Source of the DNA: Escarpia spicata
Lineage: Eukaryota; Annelida; Polychaeta; Sabellida; Siboglinidae
Length of the DNA stretch: 64,000 nucleotides
Direction: 5' to 3'
NCBI GenBank assembly: GCA_963995525.1
Contig: OZ023213.1
Coordinates: forward strand, 46,793,660 to 46,857,659
This document shows, in pieces, positions 11,640-24,354 of this stretch; position 1 is the stretch's first letter, and each line of letters opens with the position of its first letter. The position numbers and the translations under genes are program-made. The notes under the pieces are model-generated. The model did no database searches. It saw only the letters and a list, made by a program, of their open reading frames with translations, and was not told the origin of the DNA.

Positions 11640-12324
11640 AATCAAACCCAGACATGCCACACTAACACCACGACAGACCTGTATTGAATTGACATTTTTG
11701 ATTTTTGCATAAATATTTCAAAAACTAAATACGTGAGAATACAATACAGTACGCCAATATAACTAAACCAAGTATGCAACTGCAGCGTTTGCTTATAAAC
11801 CGTAAAACTCCAAATCAGAAAATGAGTGGGGTTCAGCGTCAAAATTATCAACTTGTGTCATGTGACTGATCGTTTACAATCCAAAGTGAGGTCCTTCATA
11901 TTTGATTCAAATCGACACGTATTTGAAAAAAACCATCCTCGCGCACCAGGGGTCGCTGCTGCTGATTGCGTCAGTACCAGCCAGCAGTACCCCATTGGCT
12001 GATCGCATTACGAAACTCTGAATAAGCTCAGCCTATGAAATCGCTCACTACATCAGTGGATCTCGGCAGGTCAGGTGGTCATAATAAAGCAATGTTTAGG
12101 TAGTAGACGCAATTATTCGAATACACAATACCGCTCAGCTGCTCGTGCTAATGGGTGAACGGGTAATTATATATTGGGATTCCCAGAAGTCGTTTATCCA
12201 TCTTCAAATTGGGGCAGCTATTTGCGCTGTTCTCACGGGTGATGCAGTCGCGACTGGCGAAGTCAATTACTAATTTGACTAACTAGTAATAGCTAACTTC
12301 CGCACTTCGCGTAGGGCTAGTTTT

Positions 12325-12408
12325 GCATGGCAAACAGCCCTGGCTTGCGAGGATGAAATAAACCAAATACATAGAAATTAAACATTGCTATATATATGTG
12401 TGTGTGTG

Positions 12409-12463
<55 letters not shown>

Positions 12464-12534
12464 GTATATAACAATGTTTAATTTGTATGTATTTGGTTTA
12501 TTTCATCCTCGCAAGCCAGGGCTGTTTGCCATGC
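12325..12534. repeat. Foldback element: 63-bp inverted repeats around a TA core
   Basis: Arms 12325-12387 and 12472-12534 match at 62 of 63 bases as inverted repeats; the 84-base centre is TA/TGTA repeat. A further TA run (12535-12592) follows the right arm. Confidence 0.95.
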
Positions 12535-12535
12535 A

Positions 12536-12598
<63 letters not shown>

Positions 12599-12609
12599 CT
12601 ATATACACA

Positions 12610-14089
12610 CACATATATATACAGATGGACAATGGTGACTTGTGACAAGGCAATGAATACATCTGCTTTTGTAAATCAACCGTTTTTATGTAAGCAGACG
12701 TTTGCAGTAATGTTGTCGAGCATACATATGGTTTCCCTCGGAAAAGGAGGTTGCCCGCATTTATAGAATATTTGTGCCGGAAGCGGATTGCTCAACATGC
12801 AAAGAAGTATAGAGACATTGTTGCATGTTCTGTTCTATTCACTGACCTAGAATCCCCAGTCAATGTTCGAGTGACGATACTTTGTGTGTGTGTGGAGGGG
12901 GGGTGTGTGTGCGTGCGCTCGTGCGCAAGTGCATGCGTGCGGACGTGCGTGTGCACGCGTGTGTGTACTCCTCAAGCCAGAGTTTATGTCCCAAGCATCC
13001 TTGCATGTGGCTAGGCGGCTACACGACTAAACGGCAATGCGTCTTGCTTTATCTGCGACTCCTGTTTGCATTACCCGGACATAAACAGGCCTAAAACGGC
13101 AGATGATTCCACGCAAATTGCCGCGATTCCCTCGCACAATTGCTACATCGATCACGACTTTCCGACGTTCAACATGCGGATAAACGTAACTGTTCCATAT
13201 CATCACATCTGGCAGAAATTGCCTATTAGCCTACAAATGGGATGTCAACGCCCCGGCTAATTTATTTGTACTTGATGCACGAGCTAGAGAACAATGAATG
13301 TTCGCCATGGAACCCACAAATAAGGACCAGGTATTGATGTTTCTGCACCGGACGCTGTAGAGTTGTAAAAGCAGTGTCAGAAATCTTATTTGTAACATTT
13401 AAGTAGACCGTATCCATTAATTTTATGTAAGCTATATGGCGTGATTAAAATAAAAGGATTGCGTACAGATCTACATGCACCAGTTGGAATAGCAGTTTGT
13501 GCCAATAGAAAATACAATTGGTTATTTTAGCATGTCCTAACGACTATATAAACCGTCCGGCGTCGATTCCAACAAGCGTGTCTTGTCAGCTCCAAAGGCG
13601 TACATAAATTGGCATTGGCATTGCGCCGTCGTCTTTTCCAAATATATCCCACGATCGACAACTATCTCTGGCTAGATTAGGCTCTTAGCTGTCATTTTAG
13701 TTGATTTGCTAACATACGAACTCCCACGAAAAACGGCAAAAAACGAACAAATACCTCGAACTGAAATGTTCAGGTGAATACACAATAACATTAGATGCAC
13801 GTGTTCTGTGTTGATATAAACTTTCCGTTCTCTCCCGAAAACCAGTTGTTCAAGAAGTTCAGTTGTTTGAATGCTAATTATCAACCCAGCAATTAACCTT
13901 AGCACACTACCAGATGTAACTGTCAAACTAATTAATTTCGACCGTTAATTTGTAAACAAAGGTAGGCATTCTAGGGCGCGAATATTAAAACATTATCAAT
14001 TGGCACTGTGTTAAAACAACGAAGTTTGTTATTTAGGATTATTTAAATCAGTGGACAATTCAAGATCAAAATAATGTAGCAATTATAAC
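12610..14089. other. No gene seen
   Basis: Single-copy DNA with a short GT/GC-rich patch at 12885-12965. Confidence 0.6.
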
Positions 14090-15405
14090 AATTGCCCGCG
14101 GTTTGTTGCTCCACGGGTGGGTGTTCAGAAGAGACTTCCATTGCCCGCGGTTTGTTGCTCCACGGGTGGGTGTTCAGAAGAGACTCCCATTGCCCGCGGT
14201 TTGTTGCTCCACGGGTGGGTGTTCAGAAGAGACTCCCATTGCCCGTGGTTTGTTGCTCCACGGGTGGGTGTTCAGAAGGGACTTCCATTGCCCGCGGTTT
14301 GTTGCTCCACGGGTGGGTGTTCAGAAGAGACTTCCATTGCCCGCGGTTTGTTGCTCCACGGGTGGGTGTTCAGAAGAGACTTCCATTGCCCGCGGTTTTG
14401 TTGCTTCACGGGTGGGTGTTCAGAAGAGACTTCCATTGCCCGCGGTTTGTTGCTCCACGGGTGGGTGTTCAGAAGATATTTCCTTTGCCCGCGGTTTGTT
14501 GCTCCACGGGTGGGTGTTCAGAAGAGACTTCCATTGCCCGCGGTTTGTTGATCCACGGGAGGGTGTTCAGAAGAGACTTCCTTTGCCTGCAGTTTGTTGC
14601 TCCACGGGTGGGTGTTCAGAAGAGACTTCCATTGCCCGCGGTTTGTTGCTCCACGGGTGGGTGTTCAGAAGAGACTTCCTTTTCCCACGGTTTGTTGCTC
14701 CACGGGTGGGTGTTCAGAAGAGACTTCCTTTGCCCGCGGTTTGTTGCTCCACGGGTGGGTGTTCAGAAGAGACTTCCTTTGCCTGCGGTTTATTGCACCA
14801 CGGGAGGGTATTCAGAAGAGACTTCCATTGCCTGCGGTTTGTTGCTCCACGGATGGGTGTTCAGAAGAGACTCCCATTGCCTGCGGTTTGTTGCTCCACG
14901 GATGGGTGTTCAGAAGAGACTCCCACTGCCCGCGGTTTGTTGCTCCACGGGTGGGTGTTCAGAAGAGACTTCCATTGCCCGCGGTTTATTGCTCCACGGG
15001 TGGGTGTTCAGAAGAGATTTCCTTTGCCCGCGGTTTGTTGCTCCACGGGTGGGTATTCAGAAGAGACTTCCGTTGCCCGCGGTTTGTTGCTCCACGGGTG
15101 GGTGTTCAGAAGAGACTTCCATTGCCCGCGGTTCGTTGCTCCACGGGTGGGTGTTCGGAAGAGACTTTCTTTGCCTGCGGTTTGTTGCTCCACGGGTGGG
15201 TGTTCAGAAGAGACTCCCATTGCCCGCGGTTTGTTGCTCCACGGGTGGGTGTTCAGAAGAGACTCCCATTGCCCGCGGTTTGTTGCTCCACGGGTGGGTG
15301 TTCAACAGACTTCCACTGCCAGCGGTTTGTTCCTCCACTGGTGGGTGTTCAGGAGAGACTCCCATTGCCGGCGATTTGTTGTTCCAAGGGTGGGCGTTCA
15401 GAAGG
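14090..15405. repeat. 49-bp satellite array, about 27 copies
   Basis: Unit begins ttgcccgcggtttgttgctc and continues cacgggtgggtgttcagaag agac plus a variable end (ttcca, tccca, ttcct). One unit near 14396 has one extra T, and one near 15303 is shortened. All three plus frames stay open over long stretches. Confidence 0.95.
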
Positions 15406-15766
15406 TAGTTGTTCTTTATATATAATTTTTATTATAGGTATATGAAGTGAATTGTAGTGAAGTGGCGCTGTACTCTCACCACGTAACGTGAACTGCGGTG
15501 TGTTGTTGATAATGAACTCAAAATATGCACTAGGGTGACGTAGACAAGTCATAGTTTATTAGTTTAAATATGTTCTTTTAACTTTTTCTGTCTTTCTTTT
15601 TAACTAAATATTCTGTATAAATCCGTATAGTTCTGTATTACGTTTTCACTGGTTAACCGAGAAGTAAATGTACGATTCATAATTGATATAATATAAGAAC
15701 TTCAATTTCTACAATACTGGTGCACTCATTTTAGCCAATATGATCACAAAACATACTCACCACTTA

Positions 15767-15912
15767 AGAATAACATGCAAGTATCTTTGTTATCTACAAA
15801 GTAGAATGACATGCAAATATCTTTGTTATCTACAAAGTAGAATAACATGCAAGTATCTTTGTTTTCTACAAAGTAGAATAACATGCAGGTATATTTGTTA
15901 TTTACAAAGTAG
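15767..15912. repeat. 36-bp tandem repeat, four copies
   Basis: Unit agaataacatgcaagtatct plus ttgttatctacaaagt. Being a multiple of three it leaves a 12-residue periodic frame, which is not taken as coding. Confidence 0.9.
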
Positions 15913-16147
15913 GCTACTTTAAGGGGAAACGAAAGGTAATTGATTTGGCCTATACACTGAAAGGGAAACAAAAGGCAGATTTTTGGGGATATACACATAA
16001 CAGATTTGATACAAACTAACAATTTGTAATTACAATCACGTTTTTAATATATGTGGTTTATTATTGTAACATTCTTGAATACACAGTTACGGAATTTCAT
16101 GGACAGCGCCATTATTTGCCAGACTGTGACGAGATTCTATACAAATG

Positions 16148-16322
16148 AGTTCTTTTAGACATATCCAATACGTACCTACAATACCTTGTAGAGGCTTTCG
16201 TTGTTGTAGCACACCAACTTCTACAGTATGTGACGTATTACATGTACTGAAGGAGTTGGTGCGCTACACCGACGAAAACCTAAAAGGTAAACATTGTTGT
16301 ATTGGATATGTCTAAAAGAACT
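16148..16322. mobile_element. MITE-like palindromic element, 175 bp
   Basis: Perfect 24-bp terminal inverted repeats (agttcttttagacatatcca...) at 16148-16171 and 16299-16322. The interior is also imperfectly self-complementary (gtagcacaccaacttct against aggagttggtgcgctac). No clear target-site duplication. Confidence 0.8.
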
Positions 16323-18659
16323 TCAGTTTCTATACAAACTACACACATACGTTTCCACGCAAGTCCGACAACTGGTACTGGGGTTTATACGTAAACAATG
16401 CATGCATGCGCTGTGTTTAGACAGAATGACATGCCGTCATGGATATTCCGATTCTTTTGATGATTTCAACGAAATGAGTTTAGAACTAGCTTGTTACTGG
16501 TTCCAACCACAGGCACAAGGGCCAGTGTTACTTACCCTGATAACTGGTAGAGATCATGATTGACTCTCAGTTCAAGCTAGACCACAATTTGCCATACGCA
16601 GTGTGAAAAACCTGGACATACTCGTCTATGTGATCTTGTTGTTCTGAATATCTAGCATTATGTTTAATCAAATTTGTGCAAACAAATTGTTTGAAAAGTT
16701 GTTTTGATTGAAGTACTCACAACTTAAAAACGGTAAAACTGCGTTACCGCGAAAACACACTAGCGCCATTAGTCGCGTTATGTACAGTAACAATATGGTA
16801 GGTACGCAACGTTGGTTTTTATTTCGGTATCTTAACATGGAAAAGTTTTATTTTAACAATAGTTAACCAGATTGCCATCTAGTGCTTTATAATGCTCCAG
16901 ATGGTACGTGGGCTAGAAAGCCTTGGGCTTATCGAGAGTGCACCAATGTTCCACTCACCTATAACCCGCCCTTATCAGAGATCAACCAATTTTATTTTTA
17001 ATGGTACGTTGTAACTTAATTTCATTATCAAAAACATACATGATATATAAACATTAGTAACTACTACTCTTATATACGTACTGGAAATTTGGAATCACCA
17101 GTTGCCTTCAGATATGTCTTCTACTTCTTCACTTGGCGGGGTGAGATCCCGGTAACTTAAATTGTAGCTTCTTCAGCTTTGGGTCAGAGTGGGGCACCCC
17201 CAGCACTTTCACTTACCCCCTCCCCCAGTCAAGCCAACTCCTCCAATCCTGCCCTTTATGTTTTAGAGTAACCGTTTTGTTTATATATGGGCTCGAATTT
17301 CAAAATATGTACCAACGCATGATTTTTCTGAGAAATTTCGAAATTCCTCAATTCGAATTTTTATTATGATTTCTGGGAAGCAAAGAGGTTCTAGTGTCTA
17401 GACCTAAAATATTGTCAACACCACGTTTATGGTTTTTCTGTGGTGTCCGTTGGAACAGGATGACTTTTACACCCAAGTTTACTACGACATCCAACTATTT
17501 TAGGTACAAAATGACTGCTTATGGATACAACGTGGACATCCGACAACTGAAATAAAGTTTTACATGTCACAGAGTATATTGTCCTTCAGGAAAAAATAAC
17601 GAATATATGTCTCTTGTGATGTCTGGAGCCAACCATGTGTCGTCACCTTCTTGTGATTTTATAAGCATTCTGCGTTTGTCTAGTTCAGAAGAAATATACC
17701 CGCTATCAATTCCGCTATTTTTCTTTGAGGCTAACCTAGAATGACAATTATATTAAAAAAAAATGCATATGTATGTTTACGATATGAAAATAGTGAATGG
17801 AATGTTTTTGTTGGTTCACATCCTGGACATGGTGGTACATTTTCTCGTGACCTATCTATATGTCGTAGTAAACACGTTTACATCATGTTCACTTTATGTC
17901 GAAAGATAATGTTCATGCAACATATAAACACTTATCTAACAATTTTAAACAAACGTTTATTACGGTAACCCATGAACATAAATTTATATGTTGCTATGAC
18001 AGAATATATAATGCGTTATGCTACAAATGCACAGGGAGAGGCAAATTGTAGCGGCATCTTCACAAACGTTGAATTTACTTTTACAATAATGTATAATATT
18101 TTACGTCTGGACCTGCACTAAATAAAATAAAGATGTCATTATTAAAAAAACTATTAAAAAACAATTACAGATTGCATAAAGAGTACGTCACTGGATGTCG
18201 TAGTAAACACGTGGTATATCATCATCAAAAAACTAGTTCTTCACAATAGGATCAGTTGTACAGCTCGGTAATTAGTATATCGTCAATAACTTTCAATTAG
18301 GATTAATTATAACCCACGTAACACACGCCAACTAGTACTGGATATTCTAGCAAACAGTTTTTGTCAGGACAGACCAATGTGACTAACGGTAAGATCAATC
18401 TTGACAAGATCAAGTCCCATTTCAAGATTATGTTACCTACACACTCATAGGTCGTAGTCTGGTATAAACGTGACGCTAGTGTTATCAATGAAAACATGCA
18501 TATGTTGCAATAAACATCGTTATTTAACAAACCCATGAAGTCTTAATTAACACATGATATGTCCTATTAAAAATAGGTGTTTAAATTAGGATCTCTCAAA
18601 CATGCACACGTGTAAAAGTCATCGTTATTTGTTCCATTCCATGGCGTCATTACACGGGC

Positions 18660-19105
18660 TCCTGTAGGAAATCTTGAAGCTTTTTACCCGTTTAGCTTAT
18701 AAGAAAACACGACCAGATCGACCCGTTTTGGGTTTAGATATTTCATACAGACGTTTTCTTCTTCAACCCCAAATCTCATCAGGTTTTGTAATTTGAAGGA
18801 GAGTATTTTATTGATTCTTCTGACCACGGAGGAGGTCAAGTGCTCTCTGTCTTCATTATCAATGTCTTTCACCTGACCACTATACGGCTTGTTGTCGTAA
18901 AGAACAGTCACAAACTCACCAATTGATTGCTTCTATAGATGTGGTGTCGTCCACCTGCCCAAGGAGCTGCTGAACAGCGTCATATTGGTTTGTTTCACTC
19001 CGTGATGTGAGCGTGTTGTGGTTGGATGCATTGTCCATCCAGAGCATGCCGGGTGTTACTTGCCGTTTATGAAGCAACATTCTTTGAGACAAGATGTCTC
19101 TCATG
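18660..19105 (-). pseudogene. Possible decayed transposon or gene remnant
   Basis: Minus-strand frames read TVLYDNKPYSGQVKDIDNED with ENVCMKYLNPKRVDLVVF, and upstream VTPGMLWMDNASNHNTL. The VLYDNKPYSGQV pattern resembles a small domain at the end of some animal transposon-related proteins. The evidence is weak. Confidence 0.3.
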
Positions 19106-19454
19106 CGAATACCTGTCCCGCACCTACAGGCATTACTCTGTGTAGATGCGCTGTGCCAGGAATTTGCATTTCATTGGAGGTTTCCATTTCCTAAAAGGCC
19201 TCTGCCACCTCATTCACGGTTACCATCAAGTATGTCATCTTTGAATTGGTTTAGTCAAGTCCCACTACCTGAAGGTTTCTGCGCTATGAAAGATGAGACC
19301 CGACTTTAATGCCAAACCTGCATTTCCATCGGCAGTCCTTCCTACTCCGTCGCAGGGTCCTTTTCCGCTACCTGACTCGAAATATCTCCATTTGACAGCG
19401 ACGTCAAACAAGAATTGGTGATGAACAGTGAGGTTGATAGTGTGTTTGTTCCGA

Positions 19455-19660
19455 AACTGCCTGGTGAGGGAATCAGTGAGGTAGTGTACCAATGGAACTG
19501 CCTGGTGAGGGAATCAGTGAGGTAGTGTACCAATGGAACTGCCTGGTGAGGGAATCAGTGAGGTAGTGTACCAATGGAACTGCCTGGTGAGGGAATCAGT
19601 GAGGTAGTGTACCAATTGAACTGCCTGGTGAGGGAATCATTGAGGTAGTGTACCAAAGTA
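19455..19660. repeat. 41-bp tandem repeat, five copies
   Basis: Unit aactgcctggtgagggaatc plus agtgaggtagtgtaccaatgg, nearly identical between copies. Confidence 0.95.
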
Positions 19661-19793
19661 ACGTATCGAATCAGCTGTTTTATCTCCGATATCACTTTTT
19701 TGATAAAGGTGTACGTCGTTTGTGTTGCATGGCTGCGCTCAGCACTGGCCACAACATACCTAATGTAATGTAGTGGGCCATCACCTGCCGATA

Positions 19794-19988
19794 ATGAGCA
19801 ACCAAGCTTACGTGAAGCATAATCTATTCTTTATTGTAGTGTGCACTTTGAACTTCCTCACCATAGTTACAATCGTAATTTTTGGCGTAGTCCTTATAAA
19901 AAGTGACGTGCTATTGATTCGCGGACCTTCTACCGAGCCTTCTCCCTCTGCCAATACTTTTTTGTGCTGGGGTAGATACTACCGATGA
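19794..19988 (+). other. Short reading frame with one membrane helix
   Basis: ATG at 19794 opens about 64 codons: MSNQAYVKHN, then a long hydrophobic helix (LFFIVVCTLNFLTIVTIVIF...), then a polar tail. It would suit a type II membrane protein or a first coding exon, but no family is recognised and the frame is short. Confidence 0.2.
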
Positions 19989-21339
19989 ACACGCAGAGCT
20001 TCCTTCTTTTTATGACCAATTCTTTGCTTATTACGCCATTTATTGCAGTTTGCAGCACTGTGTCTACCCATACTGCGTGGCTGCAATGACATTTGTTATA
20101 CTTAGATTCATTTTCATCATCCAGCCAGCAATATCGTTGGCATGTTTTGCGTACTCATAAATATAATTAAAAACATAAAATAACATAACGCACTGATACA
20201 TTATCTCATTTCCAGGTACAATTATGATGTATGTACCTATTTGAAGTTAAATATGCATATTCGTCATCTTAGATTCACTTTCAGAAAGGTAAACTGTCGT
20301 AGTAAACATATTACGTTTACTAAGACATCGACATTTTAGTTTGGATTTAATGCGCATGTGCATGAAAAATACCACGCCAATGTCGATTCTGTGTAGTAAC
20401 TTTTGAAGAGTCACATGTTCTCACAACAATCAGTACGTTTTATTAACTCAGTGTAGTCCAACTTTAACCCTACAAGACTTAGTATTGACAAAATGCTGTC
20501 ACCATACAATTTCTAGGAAAAGATAAAGTGCACAACAGCCAACTATCCTTTTTGGATGTCCAACGTCATAAGTTTGAATACCCGAATGTAAATGGGTAAA
20601 AGTGACAGCCGGACAAAGTGAATTACAACGTTTTATTATATGCGGATGTCGTGGTAAATATTTTGACACGATATTGTAGTAAACACGCAGCACTTCTGCA
20701 GGACGTTGTGGCCAGAATTACAATAATGACGTAGATTTAACCACATTTGTGTGACACCATTGTGATTGTTTATCTGTATCATGTTTTCTTTAAGCCCTTG
20801 AATCAATAGTTTTTGAGAACATGGATGTTGTAGTAAACATCTCTTAAACATGACGCAACACTTTTTGAAATGTTATATACATTCTTGCGCATCTACGTAT
20901 CACCCTAGCCAAAAGGGTGCTTGTTTTTGGATCTATGTTTGTTGGTAGACACATTATGCGCTCGAATACATCTACCATATTCATTCTTTTTTACTAACTA
21001 TTGCAACAAAGTTGGATATCGTAGTAAACAGCGTTTTCGTGACATTCTATAAGCATGCACTTCATAAAGAATATAACCAGTAATACCATGATTTGCTCTG
21101 ATATTATTCTCAATTGTTTGTTCTACGGATAGGAAAAGCTAAAACTAACATTCTGGTCACGCGTATATTTTTGAAACATTGGTTTTTTTTGCTGCTTGGT
21201 TGTGATCTAGGGTCTATTAATCTTAAATTATAGCCCAAATATATAGGTAATCATACATACTCAAACTCGGACTATGGATGTCTGTTCACATAAGTATTAA
21301 TTATGAACAAAAATGTGATGGTATGCGTTTAAGAGCGTT

Positions 21340-21630
21340 TCAAAGTGCGAAGACACCCAATTTTTGTATTGGTACATCTTTTGAAATTCTAGCCCATATG
21401 TGTCCTCCGAATGTGAGATTTTGACAATTACCGGGTAGCGGTTCTGCGAAAAGACAATATCTAATATCATTTTGGAAAATATGATTGCCTGTATTGTAAC
21501 TGAAATATCCGCGATTCATAAATCCAATCGTTATAGCTGTAATGTTCCAGGTGACGTAACACCCCCGTGTTTGCAGGAATATATACCTAGACGTGGATCT
21601 TGTGCACCAAGGCTTCTCTGGCGAGCGCAT
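21340..21630 (-). other. Unassigned 96-codon frame
   Basis: Minus-strand frame with TWNITAITIGFMNRGYFSYN and CQNLTFGGHIWARISKDVPI, ending in GVFAL and stop. It has two sequons and a protein-like composition. No clear acceptor was seen, and the family is unknown. Confidence 0.2.
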
Positions 21631-22494
21631 GACGAACAGCTCCGTGCTGGTTGTTAACCCATTTAGACATCAAGTCTGCCAAACCCGTCCGTTTTTAAAC
21701 TTTTTTTAAAACCGGCCGAGATCTAAAGGGTTTTAAGATTCACAAGGAACACAGAGACGGCGCCGCTAAGGCAAGGTCGTTAATTCTACTTATCAGAGAC
21801 CCATCTGACGCCTACGTTGCTGAGCAAAATCGTTTACACGGAAGACACACTGGCATGCCTAACTCTCATATTGATGACCACCGTGCGTTGTTCCATGAAC
21901 GGCATTTCCGATGTTCGTAAGACACTGACATCTTGTCTTGTTCTTCTCTTTTCCTCTTAAAATCCGGAGTGAATGGTCCTGTTTTCTTCCATTTCATTTC
22001 TTTTCCTCTGACTGTTCCTGTACTGCTAAACAAACTAACCATTTCCAACTGCAAGTCAGTGGTTTACTCAAAATGTGGCCCCAAAGTGGAAGATTCTCAT
22101 GAAACATCATATAACCCAGAGGCCGACATCATATATGTTACCCACGATGCGGGCGCATAACAATTAGGCAAGCAGCAAGCGAATTTTCTGGCGCGTCAGA
22201 AATTCCTTCAACAACGTGGGGCATCTTGGGTCAACATGTCTTGGAATACGGTTCGGTCGAATCTTACAAGATCTTGATTTAGCATGTGATTTATGTGCCG
22301 CGTGCATATACAACATACATAATAATTGTATACACATATATAAATTTATCAAAAATTACACTGATATTTTTATATTGACTAAAATCTACAAAAAAAACGC
22401 ATTAACCCAGACGAATGTGAGCGGTGCAAAAAGTGCTGCCATCTCACGGCGCCAAAAGGTAACTCAGGTTACTCAATCACTTTCAAATCAGATA

Positions 22495-22665
22495 ACCTCG
22501 ATTATCCAGGCGCCGCGAGGTGGCAGCACTGCATAGCGTCCTCGCAACTGCCTGGAATAACACATGGGTTTTAATTGTTTGTCCGGTAGGCGGCTTTACC
22601 CCAAATCCGGGTAGAAATCATGAATGGCTCTAGGCCAACTAGGAAATAAAAAGGAAATGAGAATA
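22495..22665 (-). mobile_element. SINE-like dispersed repeat, copy 1
   Basis: It shares with 62560-62700 the words gattatccaggcgccg, gtccggtaggcggctttacc and gtagaaatcatgaatggct (plus strand), with about 80-90% match by eye. It lies directly before the LINE at 22680. Confidence 0.6.
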
Positions 22666-22679
22666 AACTTTTTATCAGG

Positions 22680-24170
22680 TACTGATAATTCTGCCCGTGA
22701 CCATTATTTCAGATATGTCGTTGGAGCTAGACCGCTTGATGGAGAAAATCTGAAGTTTTGGTCTTTTGTGAAACTCAACAGAACTAAAAATATACTCTCT
22801 GATACAGATGGCCTCCACATTACCAGCCAGGCCAAGACGGAGTGTCTTAACAACCAGTTTATGTCAGTCTTCACACGCGATGATGATCGACACTTGCTAG
22901 ATAAAGGACCGTCTCTCTACCGTGAAATGAACAACCTATTGGGAGACCTATTGAAGAACATCAACCAAACAAAAGCTGCTGGTCGTGATGACGAACTCCC
23001 AGCAAGAATTTTGAAGGAGACTGCCAGTGAGATTGCTGGTGTTCTCTCCGTCATCTTCCAACAGTCCTATGACGAAGGCACTATCACATCCGATTGGTCC
23101 ACGGCGATTTATAAGAAGGGTGACAAGGCGAAACCATCTAACTATAGACCAGTTTCACTTACATGCATCAAATCCAAAATAATGGAACATATTGTACATA
23201 GCCAGATCGGTCACCAACTAGATTACAACAACATATTGCATTCGAATCAACATGGCTTCCGTAAGGGCCAGTCTTGCGAGACGCAATTTGTCGGTACCAC
23301 ACATGAATCGGCATACTCCATCAACAAAAAGAAAACAAACTTCTCCACAAAACCCAATACTATGGGATCAGTGGAAAATCAAGTTCCAGGATCAGTGCAT
23401 TTATAAGAATAAGAATACTGAAGAGTATTGTTTATCGTCAAATGCATACTCCAGATGACACTTGACACTTGAATCCGACCTGAACAAACTTGTATACTGG
23501 GCAAAGATATGACAGGTGGACTTTAATGTATCAAAGTGCGCCATCCTTTCAGTTACCAACAAGAGGAAGCCAACAATCTACGATTACTACACGGAGAACC
23601 ACCAGATCCCACGGACTGACAAACAGGACTGTCTGTGTGTTACCACCAACAAGAAGTTATCGTGGCAGCGACACATTCAGAACTTTGCTCTGCAAAGTGC
23701 AGAACAAAGACAGACAGACACTTAGCTTAGTCAAAAGAACACCGCCACCTCAAGTGAGGAAAACGGTATACGAGGCACCGACCAACGCTTGAGTATGCTC
23801 TTGTGTCTGGGCACCCCACACCAAAACAGGTATTCAGACAATAGAGCAAGAGCAGAATTCGCAGCTCGCTTTGTCACTGGCGATTACCGCAGCACCTCTA
23901 GCGTGACTTCCGATAAGAGATGCCGCTATGTTTTTTGTATTCACTACGCATCAGCTTTCCTACCATCATTACCACAGCAGATGCCCGCACCAGACGAAAA
24001 CACGAGCACAAACACTGACAGCCTCCAGCACGACCTACCAGCACTCGTTCTACATAGGGTCTATCCCACTGCGAAATTCACGCAGGAAGCAGTTGCAGCG
24101 TCTACTGCAGAACTATTCCAGGGAGCCACTCTCCCAGTCATCCAGTCATTGACATTATAGATGCCCGTTT
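22680..24170 (+). mobile_element. Jockey-like LINE, internally deleted and frameshifted
   Basis: Reverse-transcriptase domains are clear: ELPARILKETASEIAGVL, YKKGDKAKPSNYRPVSLT and LHSNQHGFRKGQSCETQF (to about 23290). The catalytic YADD block is missing. The text resumes near 23460 with LESDLNKLVYW, then DFNVSKCAILSVTNKRKP, and near 23850 RAEFAARFVTGDYRSTSS. It ends in the family-typical GATLPVIQSLTL and a stop. At least two frameshifts are present. It is dead. Confidence 0.85.
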
Positions 24171-24354
24171 TATGTTTCAATCATCTGCTTTTATTTAGTT
24201 TTACTTACTTATTTATTTGTTTTATTAACTAATTAATTTTTAGTTTGTTTTATCCCACAATGACGTTACAAACTGCAGGATAGTGAAGTATCACTTTTTA
24301 GCAGTATATTCTTGAAGACGTGAAGATATTATGCTTTCGAATTTATTCAGTTAT

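Larger units (their letters stand above)
17470..21035. repeat. Field of a dispersed GTCGTAGTAAACA motif
   Basis: The motif, often preceded by GGAT, occurs near 17860, 18196, 20296, 20672 (attgtagtaaacacg), 20825 and 21013, with decayed forms near 18447 and 20645 and reverse-strand forms near 17479 and 20321. Some copies share further flanking words. No gene is seen in this stretch except the minor reading frames listed separately. Confidence 0.6.

Noticed and set aside
14092..15408. Reading frames of about 440 codons
   Set aside because: They are translations of the 49-bp satellite in different phases, with no start context, introns or family match.
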